Source: Mariprofundus sp.
GTDB lineage: Bacteria; Pseudomonadota; Zetaproteobacteria; Mariprofundales; Mariprofundaceae
Length of the DNA: 44,383 nucleotides
Assembly (NCBI GenBank): GCA_030951045.1
Contig: JAUZQJ010000043.1
Span: 1-44,383, forward strand
Direction of reading: 5' to 3'
Position numbers and translations under genes: made by a program. The notes beneath the pieces are model-generated. The model saw only the letters and a program-made list of their open reading frames with translations. It was not told the DNA's origin and ran no database searches. The first letter of the stretch is position 1. The number at the start of each line of letters is the position of its first letter. Shown one piece after another: positions 16,303 to 26,341 of the stretch.

Positions 16303-18659
16303 TGACCTCTTTATTTATCAACGATCAGGAAGTCGAAGTCGCGGCGGGAACCAGTATTTTAGAGGCATGCCGTGAAAACGGCGTTGATGTGCCTTATTTC
16401 TGTTATCACCCTGAACTCTCCGTAGCGGCCAATTGCCGTATGTGCCTGGTGGAAGTGGAAGGCTGGCCTAAGCCTGCTGCATCATGCTGTACACCAGTTG
16501 GCGAAGGTATGAAGGTGGTTACTCAGACACCCGGCCTTGAAAAAGACCGTGAGATGATGATGGAGTATCTGCTTATTCATCACCCATTGGACTGCCCGGT
16601 CTGTGACCAGGGCGGCAGCTGTAAATTACAGGATTATACGGTAGAGCATGGCGCATCGAAAGGTCGTTATAGTGAACCTAAACGCGCTGTAGTGAATTAT
16701 GAGTTGGGCCCGTTTGTAAATACTTGCATGACACGCTGCATTCATTGCACGCGCTGTGTTCGTTTTGCCGATGAAGTGGCCGGCACTGGCGATATCGGTG
16801 TGTTGAATCGTTCTGATCATATGACCATTGCAGGTATTGTTGAAGAGGCTTTGGAATCTGAATTGTCTGGCAACCTGCCGGATATTTGTCCGGTTGGAGC
16901 CTTGCTAGATAAGCCTTCCCATGATGTATCCCGTCCATGGGAAATGACCCGTCATCAGAGTACATGTACGCAGTGTCCAAATGGCTGCGATATTCAAATT
17001 GAATCACGTGATGATGAAGTGATGCGTATTCAACCGGTTGAAAATAGTCCTGAGCCATGGATTTGTGATCGCGGCCGTTATGTTTATGATGCTTTCCGCT
17101 CTGAACATCGCATCCTGGCACCAAAAGTACGTGAAAATGGTGCGTTGGTTAGTGTCGACTGGGATGATGCGTTTACAAAAGCATCTGAGCTGTTGAAAGG
17201 CAAGCGTGTTGGTATTCTGTTTTCTCCTGATTGGAGTGTGGAAGGTCAGGCATCTATTCGTCTGATGCGTGATACGCTATTTCCTGATGCACATGTTGCG
17301 TATGATTTACACCGTCGCGATATGCGTCCATTTGCCTTCGAAGAAGGTTTCTCCATGACGACTGCTCAGATAGCTGATAGCGATCAGGTAGTAGTGCTCG
17401 GTTCTGACCTTAGGCAGCGCCTGCCACTGTTGATGCAGCGTTTGCGTAAGCGTGGTCTGGCTGGCAAGCCGGTCTCAAGAATCGGTGCGATGAATTACCG
17501 CACCAATATGGACGTCACCAATGATGCATTGATTCGTCCCCGTGACTGGCCAGCTGTCATTGCATTTGCTATGGAACAGGTCAGCGCTCTGGGTAAAACA
17601 GCTGCCGGTTTTGATGCGTGGATTGCTGCTGTAGCTGATCGTCATGAAGCTGGTAAGATTCTGGCTGATGCATTGATGGCAGATAGCTGTGCTCTGTTGG
17701 TGGGTGAAGAAATTCGTTCGCATGATGATGCGGCGGCATTGATCAATGGTCTTGATCTGTTGATGCGTGCATGTGGGCATGCAGAAAAAGACAATGATGG
17801 TCGCAATTTGATACCGGAAGGTATGAATACGCAGGTGCTCAGTTCAATTTACGGTGATGTGCGTGTTAGTGCTGGTGAGCTGTTCGCTTCAGCCTCGGCG
17901 GGTGAGTTGGATGCACTGATTCTGGTAGGCAGTGATCCGATTGGTGATGGCTTGTTTCCAGCAGCTGCCAAGGCGGCTCTGGAGAAAGTGCCGTTGATTC
18001 AGGTAGCGGCGGTGTCCGGGCAGATTAGTAAGTACGCGGCAGTGCAATTGCCTGCAGCTGCTTATGCAGAAATTGAAGGTACGTTTGTGAATATGGAAGG
18101 CCGTATTCGCGTTGCAACGAATCCGATTAAATCACTTGGTCAGGAGCGTCCACTATGGAAAGTGATGATGCGCATGATTCAGGTCATGGGTGGTGAAGTG
18201 CCTGCAGTGAATTTGACAGAGCTGCGAGCATTAGCATGTCAAAGTGTTCCTGTACTGGGAGGCGTTTGCGATGGTGCTGATCGTGATGCTGTCATGGTTG
18301 CTCCGGCTCGCAATAAAGGCCTTGTTACTTATCCTAACGCACAAAAAAGTAAGTTTAACCTGGATGTAGTGAGTCGTTATTCAATGTACCGTGAAGGTGC
18401 GTGGGTAAGAGCGTCTGAAGCGTTGACAGAGGCTGGCAAGATTCATGCCCTTGGTGATGTGATTGTGCATCCTGACACATTGATTGCTCATGGATTGTCT
18501 GAGGGTGAGAACAAAGTAAGCTCTTTCCTCGGTGAGTCGTTGTATCATATCGCTGTTCGAGAAGATGTCAGTCCGGGAGTATTGTTTGTTTCCAAGCGTG
18601 GTGTCGCGGGTGATCTGTCTGATGTGACAGAAGCTTCGATTTCAGGAGGGGCGGTATGA
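16302..18659 (+). CDS. nuoG: NADH-quinone oxidoreductase subunit G
   Basis: The large iron-sulfur subunit, 785 aa from the ATG overlapping nuoF. N1b ligands: C34, C45, C48 and C62 or C63. N5: HHPLDCPVCDQGGSC (C98, C101, C107 with a histidine). N4: C146, C149, C152, C196. The optional N7 cluster, lost in many lineages, appears present as C222-x2-C225-x3-C229 and C255. A molybdopterin-oxidoreductase-like domain without catalytic role follows. The ATGA at its end opens a small ORF not normally annotated (see 18656-18730). Confidence 0.97.
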   Translation: MTSLFINDQEVEVAAGTSILEACRENGVDVPYFCYHPELSVAANCRMCLVEVEGWPKPAASCCTPVGEGMKVVTQTPGLEKDREMMMEYLLIHHPLDCPVCDQGGSCKLQDYTVEHGASKGRYSEPKRAVVNYELGPFVNTCMTRCIHCTRCVRFADEVAGTGDIGVLNRSDHMTIAGIVEEALESELSGNLPDICPVGALLDKPSHDVSRPWEMTRHQSTCTQCPNGCDIQIESRDDEVMRIQPVENSPEPWICDRGRYVYDAFRSEHRILAPKVRENGALVSVDWDDAFTKASELLKGKRVGILFSPDWSVEGQASIRLMRDTLFPDAHVAYDLHRRDMRPFAFEEGFSMTTAQIADSDQVVVLGSDLRQRLPLLMQRLRKRGLAGKPVSRIGAMNYRTNMDVTNDALIRPRDWPAVIAFAMEQVSALGKTAAGFDAWIAAVADRHEAGKILADALMADSCALLVGEEIRSHDDAAALINGLDLLMRACGHAEKDNDGRNLIPEGMNTQVLSSIYGDVRVSAGELFASASAGELDALILVGSDPIGDGLFPAAAKAALEKVPLIQVAAVSGQISKYAAVQLPAAAYAEIEGTFVNMEGRIRVATNPIKSLGQERPLWKVMMRMIQVMGGEVPAVNLTELRALACQSVPVLGGVCDGADRDAVMVAPARNKGLVTYPNAQKSKFNLDVVSRYSMYREGAWVRASEALTEAGKIHALGDVIVHPDTLIAHGLSEGENKVSSFLGESLYHIAVREDVSPGVLFVSKRGVAGDLSDVTEASISGGAV

Positions 18660-18730
18660 CACTATACAGGGTAGTTGTTGAACGTGCTTTAGCACGCCTG
18701 CAAGGGACAGCACATGGAGGTGCTGTATGA
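18656..18730 (+). CDS. 24-codon small ORF linking nuoG and nuoH
   Basis: This ORF exactly fills the nuoG-nuoH gap. It begins with an ATG overlapping the nuoG stop (ATGA, 18656-18659) and ends with a TGA overlapping the nuoH start (ATGA, 18727-18730). A consensus AGGAGG (18644-18649) stands 6 nt before its ATG, a better site than that of most genes here. The peptide starts MTLYRVVVERALARLQ and ends with a glycine-rich tail; no family is recognised. Its last codons cover the hairpin that contains the nuoH Shine-Dalgarno, so its translation should open that hairpin. A role as a coupling leader is inference. Confidence 0.55.
   Translation: MTLYRVVVERALARLQGTAHGGAV
18708..18725 (+). promoter_or_regulatory. 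Hairpin with CsrA/RsmE consensus over the nuoH ribosome-binding site
   Basis: CAGCAC-ATGGAG-GTGCTG forms a perfect 6-bp stem with a 6-nt loop. The nuoH Shine-Dalgarno GGAGG (18716-18720) lies in the loop and first stem base, and the nuoH ATG starts 2 nt after the stem. The text ACATGGAGGT fits the published CsrA/RsmE binding consensus A(U)CANGGANGU(A) exactly, with GGA in the loop as preferred. Binding itself is inferred. Confidence 0.5.
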
Positions 18731-19788
18731 GTGGTCTTGATATGGCGATTCAGGGTGGTATCTGGGCGCTGGAAATTCTGGCTATTGCAGTGCCAATTGC
18801 GCTGTCTGTTGCTTACATTACCTACTTCGAACGTCGCATCATCGGCTGGATTCAGGTACGTAAGGGTTGTAACCGTGTGGGGCCTGCTGGTCTATTGCAG
18901 CCTTTGGCCGATGGACTGAAACTGGTATTGAAAGAGACAATTATTCCGGCTCGAGCGAATAAAATGTTATTTATTGGAGCGCCATTATTATCTCTGATGC
19001 CAGCTCTGGTGGCTTTTGCTGTCGTGCCGTTTGGTGAAACATCGTTGTTTGGTGTGTGGGAAACACCACATATTATGGCGATTTCGAACCTGAATGTTGG
19101 TCTGCTTTATGTGATGGCGATTTCATCCTTATCTGTTTACGGTGTATTAATGGCTGGTTGGGCATCCAACTCAAAATATCCAATTATGGGCTCGATTCGT
19201 TCTACATGTCAGATGATTTCATATGAAATATCTATGGGGTTTGGTCTGGTAACCGTGATGATGCTGGCTGGCTCTCTGAACCTGACTGACATCGTACATG
19301 CTCAGGCTGGCGGTATTCTTCACTGGTACATGATTCCGCTGTTTCCGATGTTGATCGTGTTCTTTATCTCCGGATGCGCTGAAACCGGTCGTACACCATT
19401 CGACTTGACTGAAACGGAAGAGCTGGTTTCCGGTTATTATACTGAATATTCAGGCATGTGGTTCGCGACATTCTCCCTGGCTGAATATGGTGCCATGATT
19501 ATGATCAGCTTGCTGACGTCGATTCTGTTTCTGGGTGGTTGGTATGCACCGATTCCGGCTTTGGACATTATTCCGGGCACCGTCTGGTTACTGGGTAAGT
19601 CTGCGTTCCTTATTTTTGTATTTATCTGGTTCCGTGCAACATTCCCGCGTTATCGTTATGACCAGATGATGCGTTTGGGTTGGAAAATATTCCTACCTTG
19701 GACATTGGGTTGGATCTTTGTCGTTGGTGTGTTTATTTACACGCCCGGTCTAGACGGCATTATCGATTTCTGGCTAGCGTGGAGGTAA
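18727..19788 (+). CDS. nuoH: NADH-quinone oxidoreductase subunit H
   Basis: Membrane subunit (353 aa, about eight helices) at the quinone entrance between the arms. Family signatures are [56 protein letters not shown] with the conserved acidic loop, and [17 protein letters not shown]. Its translation start is enclosed by the hairpin described at 18708-18725. Four bases separate it from nuoI. Confidence 0.98.
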   Translation: MSGLDMAIQGGIWALEILAIAVPIALSVAYITYFERRIIGWIQVRKGCNRVGPAGLLQPLADGLKLVLKETIIPARANKMLFIGAPLLSLMPALVAFAVVPFGETSLFGVWETPHIMAISNLNVGLLYVMAISSLSVYGVLMAGWASNSKYPIMGSIRSTCQMISYEISMGFGLVTVMMLAGSLNLTDIVHAQAGGILHWYMIPLFPMLIVFFISGCAETGRTPFDLTETEELVSGYYTEYSGMWFATFSLAEYGAMIMISLLTSILFLGGWYAPIPALDIIPGTVWLLGKSAFLIFVFIWFRATFPRYRYDQMMRLGWKIFLPWTLGWIFVVGVFIYTPGLDGIIDFWLAWR

Positions 19789-19792
19789 CGAT

Positions 19793-20275
19793 ATGCTGAA
19801 GCGTGCATTTAAAACGTGGTTTCTTTGGGAGCTGTTGATTGGTCTGTCTGTGACAGGTCGATATATGTTCAAAAAGAAGATTACGATTGAATATCCGGAA
19901 GAAAAAACACCGCTATCACCACGCTTTCGTGGCCTGCATGCACTACGTCGTTATGAATCCGGCGAAGAGCGTTGTATTGCCTGTAAGTTGTGTGAAGTGG
20001 TTTGTCCCGCCCTGGCGATTACCATTGAATCTGAAGAGCGTGATGATGGATCCCGTCGTACGACACGTTATGACATCGATTTCACGAAGTGTATCTATTG
20101 CGGATTCTGTCAGGAAGCGTGTCCGGTTGATGCTATTGTGGAAACGCATGAATTTGAGTATGCGACTGAGACGCGTGCTGAACTGTATTATGATAAAAAA
20201 ATGTTATTGGCTGTGGGTGATCGTTATGAAAAACAGATCGCTGCGAATCTTGCTGCCGATGCACGTTACAGTTGA
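19793..20275 (+). CDS. nuoI: NADH-quinone oxidoreductase subunit I
   Basis: A 160-aa ferredoxin-like subunit with clusters N6a and N6b. The two C-x2-C-x2-C-x3-CP motifs are complete: C61, C64, C67, C71 and C100, C103, C106, C110. The N-terminal amphipathic helix contacts the membrane arm. It follows nuoH by 4 nt. Confidence 0.97.
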   Translation: MLKRAFKTWFLWELLIGLSVTGRYMFKKKITIEYPEEKTPLSPRFRGLHALRRYESGEERCIACKLCEVVCPALAITIESEERDDGSRRTTRYDIDFTKCIYCGFCQEACPVDAIVETHEFEYATETRAELYYDKKMLLAVGDRYEKQIAANLAADARYS

Positions 20276-20287
20276 TCAGGGGCTGAT

Positions 20288-20326
20288 ATGAAAACAATAA
20301 GCTCTATAGTCATTAGGGAGGCATAA
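20288..20326 (+). CDS. 12-codon mini-ORF between nuoI and nuoJ
   Basis: ATG at 20288 with AGGGG 5 nt upstream; reads MKTISSIVIREA and stops at a TAA that overlaps the nuoJ ATG by one base (TAATG), the same junction used elsewhere in these operons. The nuoJ Shine-Dalgarno (AGGGAGG) lies inside its last codons. It is short enough to arise by chance. Confidence 0.3.
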   Translation: MKTISSIVIREA

Positions 20327-20910
20327 TGCTCGAAACCGCATTTTTTAATCTGTTTGCCGGCTTGTCGATATTTGCTGGCCTTGGTGTGGTGTTGTCTCGC
20401 AATACCATGCATGCAGTCATGTTTCTGATATTTTGCTTCTTTAATGCGGCCGGCCTGTTCTTTCTGCTGGATGCAGAATTTCTGGGCATTATTCTGATAT
20501 TGATTTATGTAGGGGCAGTGATGGTGCTGTTCATGTTTGCCATCATGATGCTGGAAGTAAATGTATCCAAGATGCGCGATAACTTTCTTCAGTATTTACC
20601 ACTGGGTGGCATGATTGCAGTTATTCTGATGATTGAATTTGTCGCTGCTTCAACGACAGGGGTGTTTACTGAGGGTGCTAAAGCCACTGCTGAGCATCTG
20701 GCGATGGATGTGAATAACACCAAGGAAATCGGGCAGGTTCTTTATACTAAGTATTTATTGGGATTTGAAATTGCTGCGATTATTTTGTTGGTAGCATTGG
20801 TCGGCGCGATTGTATTAACGATTCGTGGCCGTAAAGATGCAAAATATCAGAATATATCGAAGCAGGTAAATGTGCGCAGAGAAGATCGTGTGCGCAAGGT
20901 GAGTATGTAA
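20326..20910 (+). CDS. nuoJ: NADH-quinone oxidoreductase subunit J
   Basis: Membrane subunit, 194 aa, with five predicted helices. Includes the conserved pi-bulge helix region [20 protein letters not shown] characteristic of NuoJ. The C-terminus is basic and cytoplasmic. The TAA overlaps the ATG of nuoK (20910). Confidence 0.96.
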   Translation: MLETAFFNLFAGLSIFAGLGVVLSRNTMHAVMFLIFCFFNAAGLFFLLDAEFLGIILILIYVGAVMVLFMFAIMMLEVNVSKMRDNFLQYLPLGGMIAVILMIEFVAASTTGVFTEGAKATAEHLAMDVNNTKEIGQVLYTKYLLGFEIAAIILLVALVGAIVLTIRGRKDAKYQNISKQVNVRREDRVRKVSM

Positions 20911-21215
20911 TGGTCGGATTATCTGAATATCTCATTGTAGCCGCAGCGTTGTTCTCTCTCGGCGTGATAGGATTGTTTCTAAACCGTAAAAACGTGATCG
21001 CAATTTTGATGTGTATCGAGTTAATGTTGTTGGCTGTAAATATCAATCTGGTGGCTTTTTCACACTTCTTGAATGATATATCGGGACAGATTTTTGTATT
21101 TTTCGTGTTAACTGTAGCTGCATGTGAAGTGGCAATCGGTTTGGCGATTCTGGTGAGCTTCTATCGACTACGTCGTTCGATTGAAATTGAAGACATCAAC
21201 ACGTTGCAGGGTTAA
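20910..21215 (+). CDS. nuoK: NADH-quinone oxidoreductase subunit K
   Basis: A 101-aa subunit related to MrpC, with three helices. The two membrane glutamates of the proton path are visible in [18 protein letters not shown] (first) and [13 protein letters not shown] (second). Starts one base inside nuoJ. Confidence 0.97.
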   Translation: MVGLSEYLIVAAALFSLGVIGLFLNRKNVIAILMCIELMLLAVNINLVAFSHFLNDISGQIFVFFVLTVAACEVAIGLAILVSFYRLRRSIEIEDINTLQG

Positions 21216-21226
21216 GGGGGAGTAAA

Positions 21227-23221
21227 GTGGAAGTAACGGCATTGAATACTACTGAACTACTCGCGATTCCTGCTTTACCGCTATTGGCGGCATTACTGGT
21301 TGGTCTGTTCGGTTGGGCTTTAAAAGAGAAACTGTCACATATAATAACATCAGGATCAGTAATTTTATCAGCGCTATTATCGATTCATATCTTCACGCAG
21401 GTATTGGCTGGAGCCTCTTTCGAAGGCAATTTCTGGACCTGGATGGTGGCTGGTGATTTTGTCGTACCTGTAGGTATGATGATTGACCGCTTGACCGTCA
21501 TTATGATGATCACTGTGACGATCGTTTCAGCATGTGTGCATATTTATACCATTGGTTATATGCATGGGGATCCGGGTTATTCACGTTTCTTCTCATATAT
21601 TTCAGCCTTTACCTTTTCCATGCTGGTGCTGGTTATGGGTAATAACTTCTTCACGCTGTTCTTCGGCTGGGAAGCGGTGGGCCTATTCTCATATCTGTTG
21701 ATTGGTTTCTGGTATAAGCGTGAGTCTGCAAACTATGCAGCGATGAAAGCTTTTATTGTCAATCGTATTGGTGATTTTGGTTTTCTCGTGGGTGTGCTTG
21801 GTGTGTGGTATTTCTTTGGCAGCGTGGAATATACTGTTGTCTTTGCTAAGGTGCCTGAACTGTTTGCACAGCATGCTTCACTCAGCTTTATGGGCTGGGA
21901 ATTTTCAGCCATTACATTTATCTGTCTGGCACTGTTTATTGGCGCAATGGGTAAATCCGGCCAGGTACCACTGCATGTCTGGTTGCCTGATTCCATGGAA
22001 GGTCCAACACCTATCTCCGCACTGATTCATGCTGCAACCATGGTGACTGCCGGTGTATTCATGGTGGCTCGCCTCTCTCCAATGTTTGAGTTTTCAGAAG
22101 TGGCACTGGCTACGGTTGTGGTGGTCGGAGCGATCACTGCCTGGATGTGTGCAACGATTGGCCTTGTACAGAATGATATCAAACGGGTAATTGCTTATTC
22201 AACCTGTTCGCAATTGGGTTATATGTTTGTTGCCTGTGGTGTATCTGCGTATTCAGCCGGCATCTTTCATCTGATGACGCATGCGTATTTTAAAGCGCTG
22301 CTGTTTTTGGCTGCCGGCTCTGTCATTCATGCCGTTCTGGCGCAACAAGATATTCGTAAAATGGGTCAGCTGCGCAAATATATGCCGATTACCTATATTA
22401 CAATGTTACTGGCTGCTCTGGCTCTTTCCGGGATTCCTCCTTTTGCCGGTTTCTTCTCCAAGGATCTCATTATCGAAGCAACTATGATGCGTGAGTTTAC
22501 AGAATATGGTTGGGTGGGTTCATTTGCGAGCTTCGCATTGTTGACCGGTGTGTTTATGACGGCCTTCTATACCTTCCGCATGTTCTTTATGACCTTCCAT
22601 AACTCAGATCGTGTAGAACCTGAAACCAAGGCGCATCTGCACGAATCACCAAAAGTAATTACGATTCCGTTGATTGTCTTGGCTCTTGGCGCGGTGTTCT
22701 CGGGTATGTGGGGTGTGATGTATCTGGATATCGCTAACCCTGAAATTGCTAAAGGCTTCTTTGGAACCAGTCTATTTGTTTTGGATGCCCATAATCCGTT
22801 GATGAAGTTGGCTGAGCATGGTGAACATGGCATGTTCCACTTCCTGTTGGGTATGCCGTTCTGGTTGGCAGTTGGTGGTATTAGTCTGGCTTATGTAATG
22901 TATTTCCGTGAGACAGCCATGCCTGCCAAATTCGCTAAAGCCGCAGGGCCGGTTTATACATTCTTACTGAATAAATGGTACTGGGATGAGTTCTACGATA
23001 AATATGTCGTCGCTCCGGTTCGTTGCCTGGGTACTTTCTTATGGAAATCCGGAGATCTTGCGATGATCGATAAGGGTGTCATTCACCGTGGTATTGTGGA
23101 TTCGATTAAAGACGGTGCAGCGCGCATGCGTGCGTTGCAAACTGGTATGGTATTTCATTATGCATTTGCGATGGTTATAGGTGTCTTCGGATTCCTTACC
23201 TATCTGTTGCTAAACGGTTAA
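21227..23221 (+). CDS. nuoL: NADH-quinone oxidoreductase subunit L
   Basis: The largest proton-pumping antiporter-like subunit (664 aa) with about 14 core helices and the C-terminal lateral helix. Conserved blocks: FFGWEAVGLFSYLLIGFW, FIGAMGKSGQVPLHVWLPDS, MEGPTPISALIHAATMVTAG. The lysine of GKSGQ and glutamate of GWEAVG are intact. A GTG start follows GGGGGAGTAAA. The stop is 15 nt before nuoM. Confidence 0.97.
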   Translation: MEVTALNTTELLAIPALPLLAALLVGLFGWALKEKLSHIITSGSVILSALLSIHIFTQVLAGASFEGNFWTWMVAGDFVVPVGMMIDRLTVIMMITVTIVSACVHIYTIGYMHGDPGYSRFFSYISAFTFSMLVLVMGNNFFTLFFGWEAVGLFSYLLIGFWYKRESANYAAMKAFIVNRIGDFGFLVGVLGVWYFFGSVEYTVVFAKVPELFAQHASLSFMGWEFSAITFICLALFIGAMGKSGQVPLHVWLPDSMEGPTPISALIHAATMVTAGVFMVARLSPMFEFSEVALATVVVVGAITAWMCATIGLVQNDIKRVIAYSTCSQLGYMFVACGVSAYSAGIFHLMTHAYFKALLFLAAGSVIHAVLAQQDIRKMGQLRKYMPITYITMLLAALALSGIPPFAGFFSKDLIIEATMMREFTEYGWVGSFASFALLTGVFMTAFYTFRMFFMTFHNSDRVEPETKAHLHESPKVITIPLIVLALGAVFSGMWGVMYLDIANPEIAKGFFGTSLFVLDAHNPLMKLAEHGEHGMFHFLLGMPFWLAVGGISLAYVMYFRETAMPAKFAKAAGPVYTFLLNKWYWDEFYDKYVVAPVRCLGTFLWKSGDLAMIDKGVIHRGIVDSIKDGAARMRALQTGMVFHYAFAMVIGVFGFLTYLLLNG

Positions 23222-23236
23222 GGGGAGAGAACGACG

Positions 23237-24805
23237 ATGGAGCTACATAACGTTCTGGACTTTCCGATCCTGTCGCTGAGCATCTTTTTGCCAACGTTGG
23301 GTGCGTTAATTATCTGGCTATTTGTACGCGGTGATAACGCTGTACGCTGGGCCTCTTTGATTGTTGCTGTTGCGACATTCTTAGTGACGTTGCCTCTTGT
23401 ACTGCAATTTGATACGACAACTTCGCATATGCAGTTTGAGGAATTCCACCATTGGATACCTGCTTTTAATGTTAACTATCAACTGGGCGTTGATGGCATT
23501 TCCATGCCGTTCATTGTACTGACCAGTTTATTGACAGTTATTTGTATCATCTCTGCCTGGTCATGTATTCAGAGTCGCGTAAAAGAGTATATGATTGCAT
23601 TTCTTGTGCTGGAGACAACGCTGATTGGTGTATTTAGTGCGCTCGATGCCATTCTGTTCTATTTCTTCTGGGAAGCGATGCTGATTCCAATGTATCTGAT
23701 TATTGGTATCTGGGGCGGTAAGAACCGTGTCTATGCTACAATCAAGTTCTTCCTGTACACGCTAGCAGGTTCTTTGTTGATGTTAATTGCTGTGCTGGCG
23801 ATGTATTTCAAGGCTGGTCATACATTCAGTATGTTGGCTTTCATGGATTACCCGTTTGACTTCACATGGCAGTTCTGGATTTGGATCGCGTTCTTTATTG
23901 CGTTTGCAGTGAAGGTGCCGATGTGGCCAGTGCATACATGGTTGCCTGATGCGCATACTGAAGCACCAACAGCGGGATCAGTCATCCTGGCTGGTATCCT
24001 GTTGAAGATGGGTGCGTATGGTTTCTTGCGTTTCTCACTGCCTATGTTGCCCGATGCCTCGCAATATTTCGTTCCGTTAATGGTTGGTTTGTCGCTTGTT
24101 GCCATTGTTTACATCTCATTGGTGGCAATGATGCAGACAGATATGAAGCGCTTGATTGCGTATTCATCGATCGCACATATGGGTTTTGTAACACTGGGCA
24201 CGTTCATGTTCACCCAGGCCGCCCTTGAAGGTGCGGTGATTGGTATGATCTCACACGGTTTTGTTGCCGCTGCACTCTTCCTCTGTGTCGGAGTGATGTA
24301 TGATAGATTGCATACACGAGAGATCGGGGATTATGGTGGTGTTGTCAATGTGATGCCGGTATTCGCCGCAGTGATGCTATTCTTCTGTATGGCCAACATT
24401 GCTCTGCCTGGCGCCTCGGCCTTTGTTGGTGAAATCATGGTGTTGATTGGTACGTTTGAGGCGGCTCCGGCTCATCTTGGTGTTTCCGCCATGTGGATAG
24501 CAGTTGCTGCTGCAACCAGCGTCATTTTATCGGCCTGTTATACGCTGTGGATGTATAAACGTGTGGTCATGGGTGATCTGGTCAAAGACAGTGTTAAAAC
24601 CATGAAGGATATGAGTTTCCGTGAATTTGGCTACTTTGTACCGTTAATGATTCTGACACTCTGGATCGGATTTTATCCGCTTCCTGTATTGGATCTCTTA
24701 CACGTATCCGTTTCACATCTGATTGATCAGGTATCAACATCTAAGTTAGATGCCGCTGCGGCTCTGCTTCAGGCTATGCCTGCTGCCGAAGCAGCGCATC
24801 ATTGA
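23237..24805 (+). CDS. nuoM: NADH-quinone oxidoreductase subunit M
   Basis: Antiporter-like proton-pumping subunit (522 aa). Conserved features: FFWEAMLIPMYLIIGIWGG with the key glutamate, AVKVPMWPVHTWLPDAHTEA with the lysine, and KRLIAYSSIAHMGFVTLG. The ATG follows AAGGGGAGAGAACGACG. Twelve bases lie before nuoN. Confidence 0.97.
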   Translation: MELHNVLDFPILSLSIFLPTLGALIIWLFVRGDNAVRWASLIVAVATFLVTLPLVLQFDTTTSHMQFEEFHHWIPAFNVNYQLGVDGISMPFIVLTSLLTVICIISAWSCIQSRVKEYMIAFLVLETTLIGVFSALDAILFYFFWEAMLIPMYLIIGIWGGKNRVYATIKFFLYTLAGSLLMLIAVLAMYFKAGHTFSMLAFMDYPFDFTWQFWIWIAFFIAFAVKVPMWPVHTWLPDAHTEAPTAGSVILAGILLKMGAYGFLRFSLPMLPDASQYFVPLMVGLSLVAIVYISLVAMMQTDMKRLIAYSSIAHMGFVTLGTFMFTQAALEGAVIGMISHGFVAAALFLCVGVMYDRLHTREIGDYGGVVNVMPVFAAVMLFFCMANIALPGASAFVGEIMVLIGTFEAAPAHLGVSAMWIAVAAATSVILSACYTLWMYKRVVMGDLVKDSVKTMKDMSFREFGYFVPLMILTLWIGFYPLPVLDLLHVSVSHLIDQVSTSKLDAAAALLQAMPAAEAAHH

Positions 24806-24817
24806 AGGAAGTAAATC

Positions 24818-26281
24818 ATGGCTAATGTGACATTCCCTTTCCCGTTCCCTGATCATCTGATCACACTGCTGCCCGAAATGATTGTAGCTGTGCTGGCGAT
24901 GACCTTGTTACTGGTGGATCTGTTTATCTCGAAAGAGAATAAAGTTTGGACTGCATATATGGCAGTGATAACGATTGTTGTCGCGGCTATTGCAACCATT
25001 CAACTGTACCCGGCCGGTAGCATCGAAGCATTTTACGGTTTCTTCGTATTTGATCCGTTTGCTGCATTCTCAAAGTTGCTTCTTTTTGCAGCAACAGCCA
25101 TCTCGATACTCATCTCCATTGATTATATGAAGGATGAGAATCATGTCGGTGAATATTATGTGCTGATGCTGTTTGCTATGCTGGGCATGATGTTGATGAT
25201 TTCAGCAACCAACTTCATTATTCTCTATCTTGGTATGGAACTTATGGCTTTGTGTACTTATGTGCTGGTGGGTTACCAGCGTGAAGTCTTGCGTTCAAAC
25301 GAAGCGGCACTGAAATATTTCATTCTTGGTGCATTGTCGTCCGGTATGTTGTTGTACGGTATCACCTTCCTGTACGGTGTAAGTGGCAGTTTCGATTATT
25401 CTGAAGTTGGTGCAGCACTCCATGCAACAGGCAATTCTTCTGATCCGGCTGTGTTGCTCGGTTTGGTGTTTTTACTGGCTGGTCTTGCATTTAAAGTGTC
25501 AATGGCACCCTTCCATATGTGGACCCCGGATGCTTATGAAGGCGCGCCAACGCCAATTACGGCCTTTATGTCTGTTGCCCCTAAGGTGGCTGGATTTGTT
25601 GTGATTGTTCGTGTTGCCGTTGATGTTCTACCAGCGATGCAGACTGAATATATGACTATTCTGACTGGTATGGCGATACTGACTATGGCTATAGGTAATC
25701 TGGCTGCGATTGCACAACGCAATATCAAACGTATGCTGGCCTATTCAACAGTTGGTCATGTTGGCTTTGTGGTTTTGGGTGTGATTGCAGGTAACGCAGA
25801 TGGTTATGCTGGTATCTTAGTCTACCTGTCCATCTATATGGTGATGACGCTTGGCATATTCGCAATTATTATATTGATGCGCCGAGAAGGTATTCAGGGC
25901 GAGCTGCTGGATGATTTTGCAGGCCTCTCAAAGGTACGCCCTGGTTATGCACTTGCCATGGGACTGTTCCTCTTTTCATTGGGTGGTATTCCATTCCTGG
26001 CCGGTTTCTGGGCAAAATATGCGGTATTTATTGCGGCTATCGAAGCTGGACATGTTTATTTAGTGCTGTATGCACTGCTCTTTTCAGCTGTTGGTGCCTT
26101 TTATTATATTCGCGTGGTTAAATACATCTACTTTGACGAAGCACGTGTGACATTTGAATTTACAGAAAGTCGTGTAATGCAGGCTACCGTTGTCATTACA
26201 GCTGTTGCGATTGTTGCACTGGGTCTATATCCGGATCCTTTGATGGATGCATGTAAAGCGGCTGTCGTAGGATTAATCTAA
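24818..26281 (+). CDS. nuoN: NADH-quinone oxidoreductase subunit N
   Basis: Last complex I gene, an antiporter-like membrane subunit (487 aa). Blocks: YLGMELMALCTYVLVGYQRE, EAALKYFILGALSSGMLLYG, AFKVSMAPFHMWTPDAYEGA, KRMLAYSTVGHVGFVVLG. GAAGGAAG precedes the ATG. It is followed by 167 nt containing the atp promoter. Confidence 0.97.
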   Translation: MANVTFPFPFPDHLITLLPEMIVAVLAMTLLLVDLFISKENKVWTAYMAVITIVVAAIATIQLYPAGSIEAFYGFFVFDPFAAFSKLLLFAATAISILISIDYMKDENHVGEYYVLMLFAMLGMMLMISATNFIILYLGMELMALCTYVLVGYQREVLRSNEAALKYFILGALSSGMLLYGITFLYGVSGSFDYSEVGAALHATGNSSDPAVLLGLVFLLAGLAFKVSMAPFHMWTPDAYEGAPTPITAFMSVAPKVAGFVVIVRVAVDVLPAMQTEYMTILTGMAILTMAIGNLAAIAQRNIKRMLAYSTVGHVGFVVLGVIAGNADGYAGILVYLSIYMVMTLGIFAIIILMRREGIQGELLDDFAGLSKVRPGYALAMGLFLFSLGGIPFLAGFWAKYAVFIAAIEAGHVYLVLYALLFSAVGAFYYIRVVKYIYFDEARVTFEFTESRVMQATVVITAVAIVALGLYPDPLMDACKAAVVGLI

Positions 26282-26341
26282 AGAAATCTTAATGTTTGTG
26301 TGTAAAAAAGACTGACAAAGATGGTGAATAAAAATATATAC

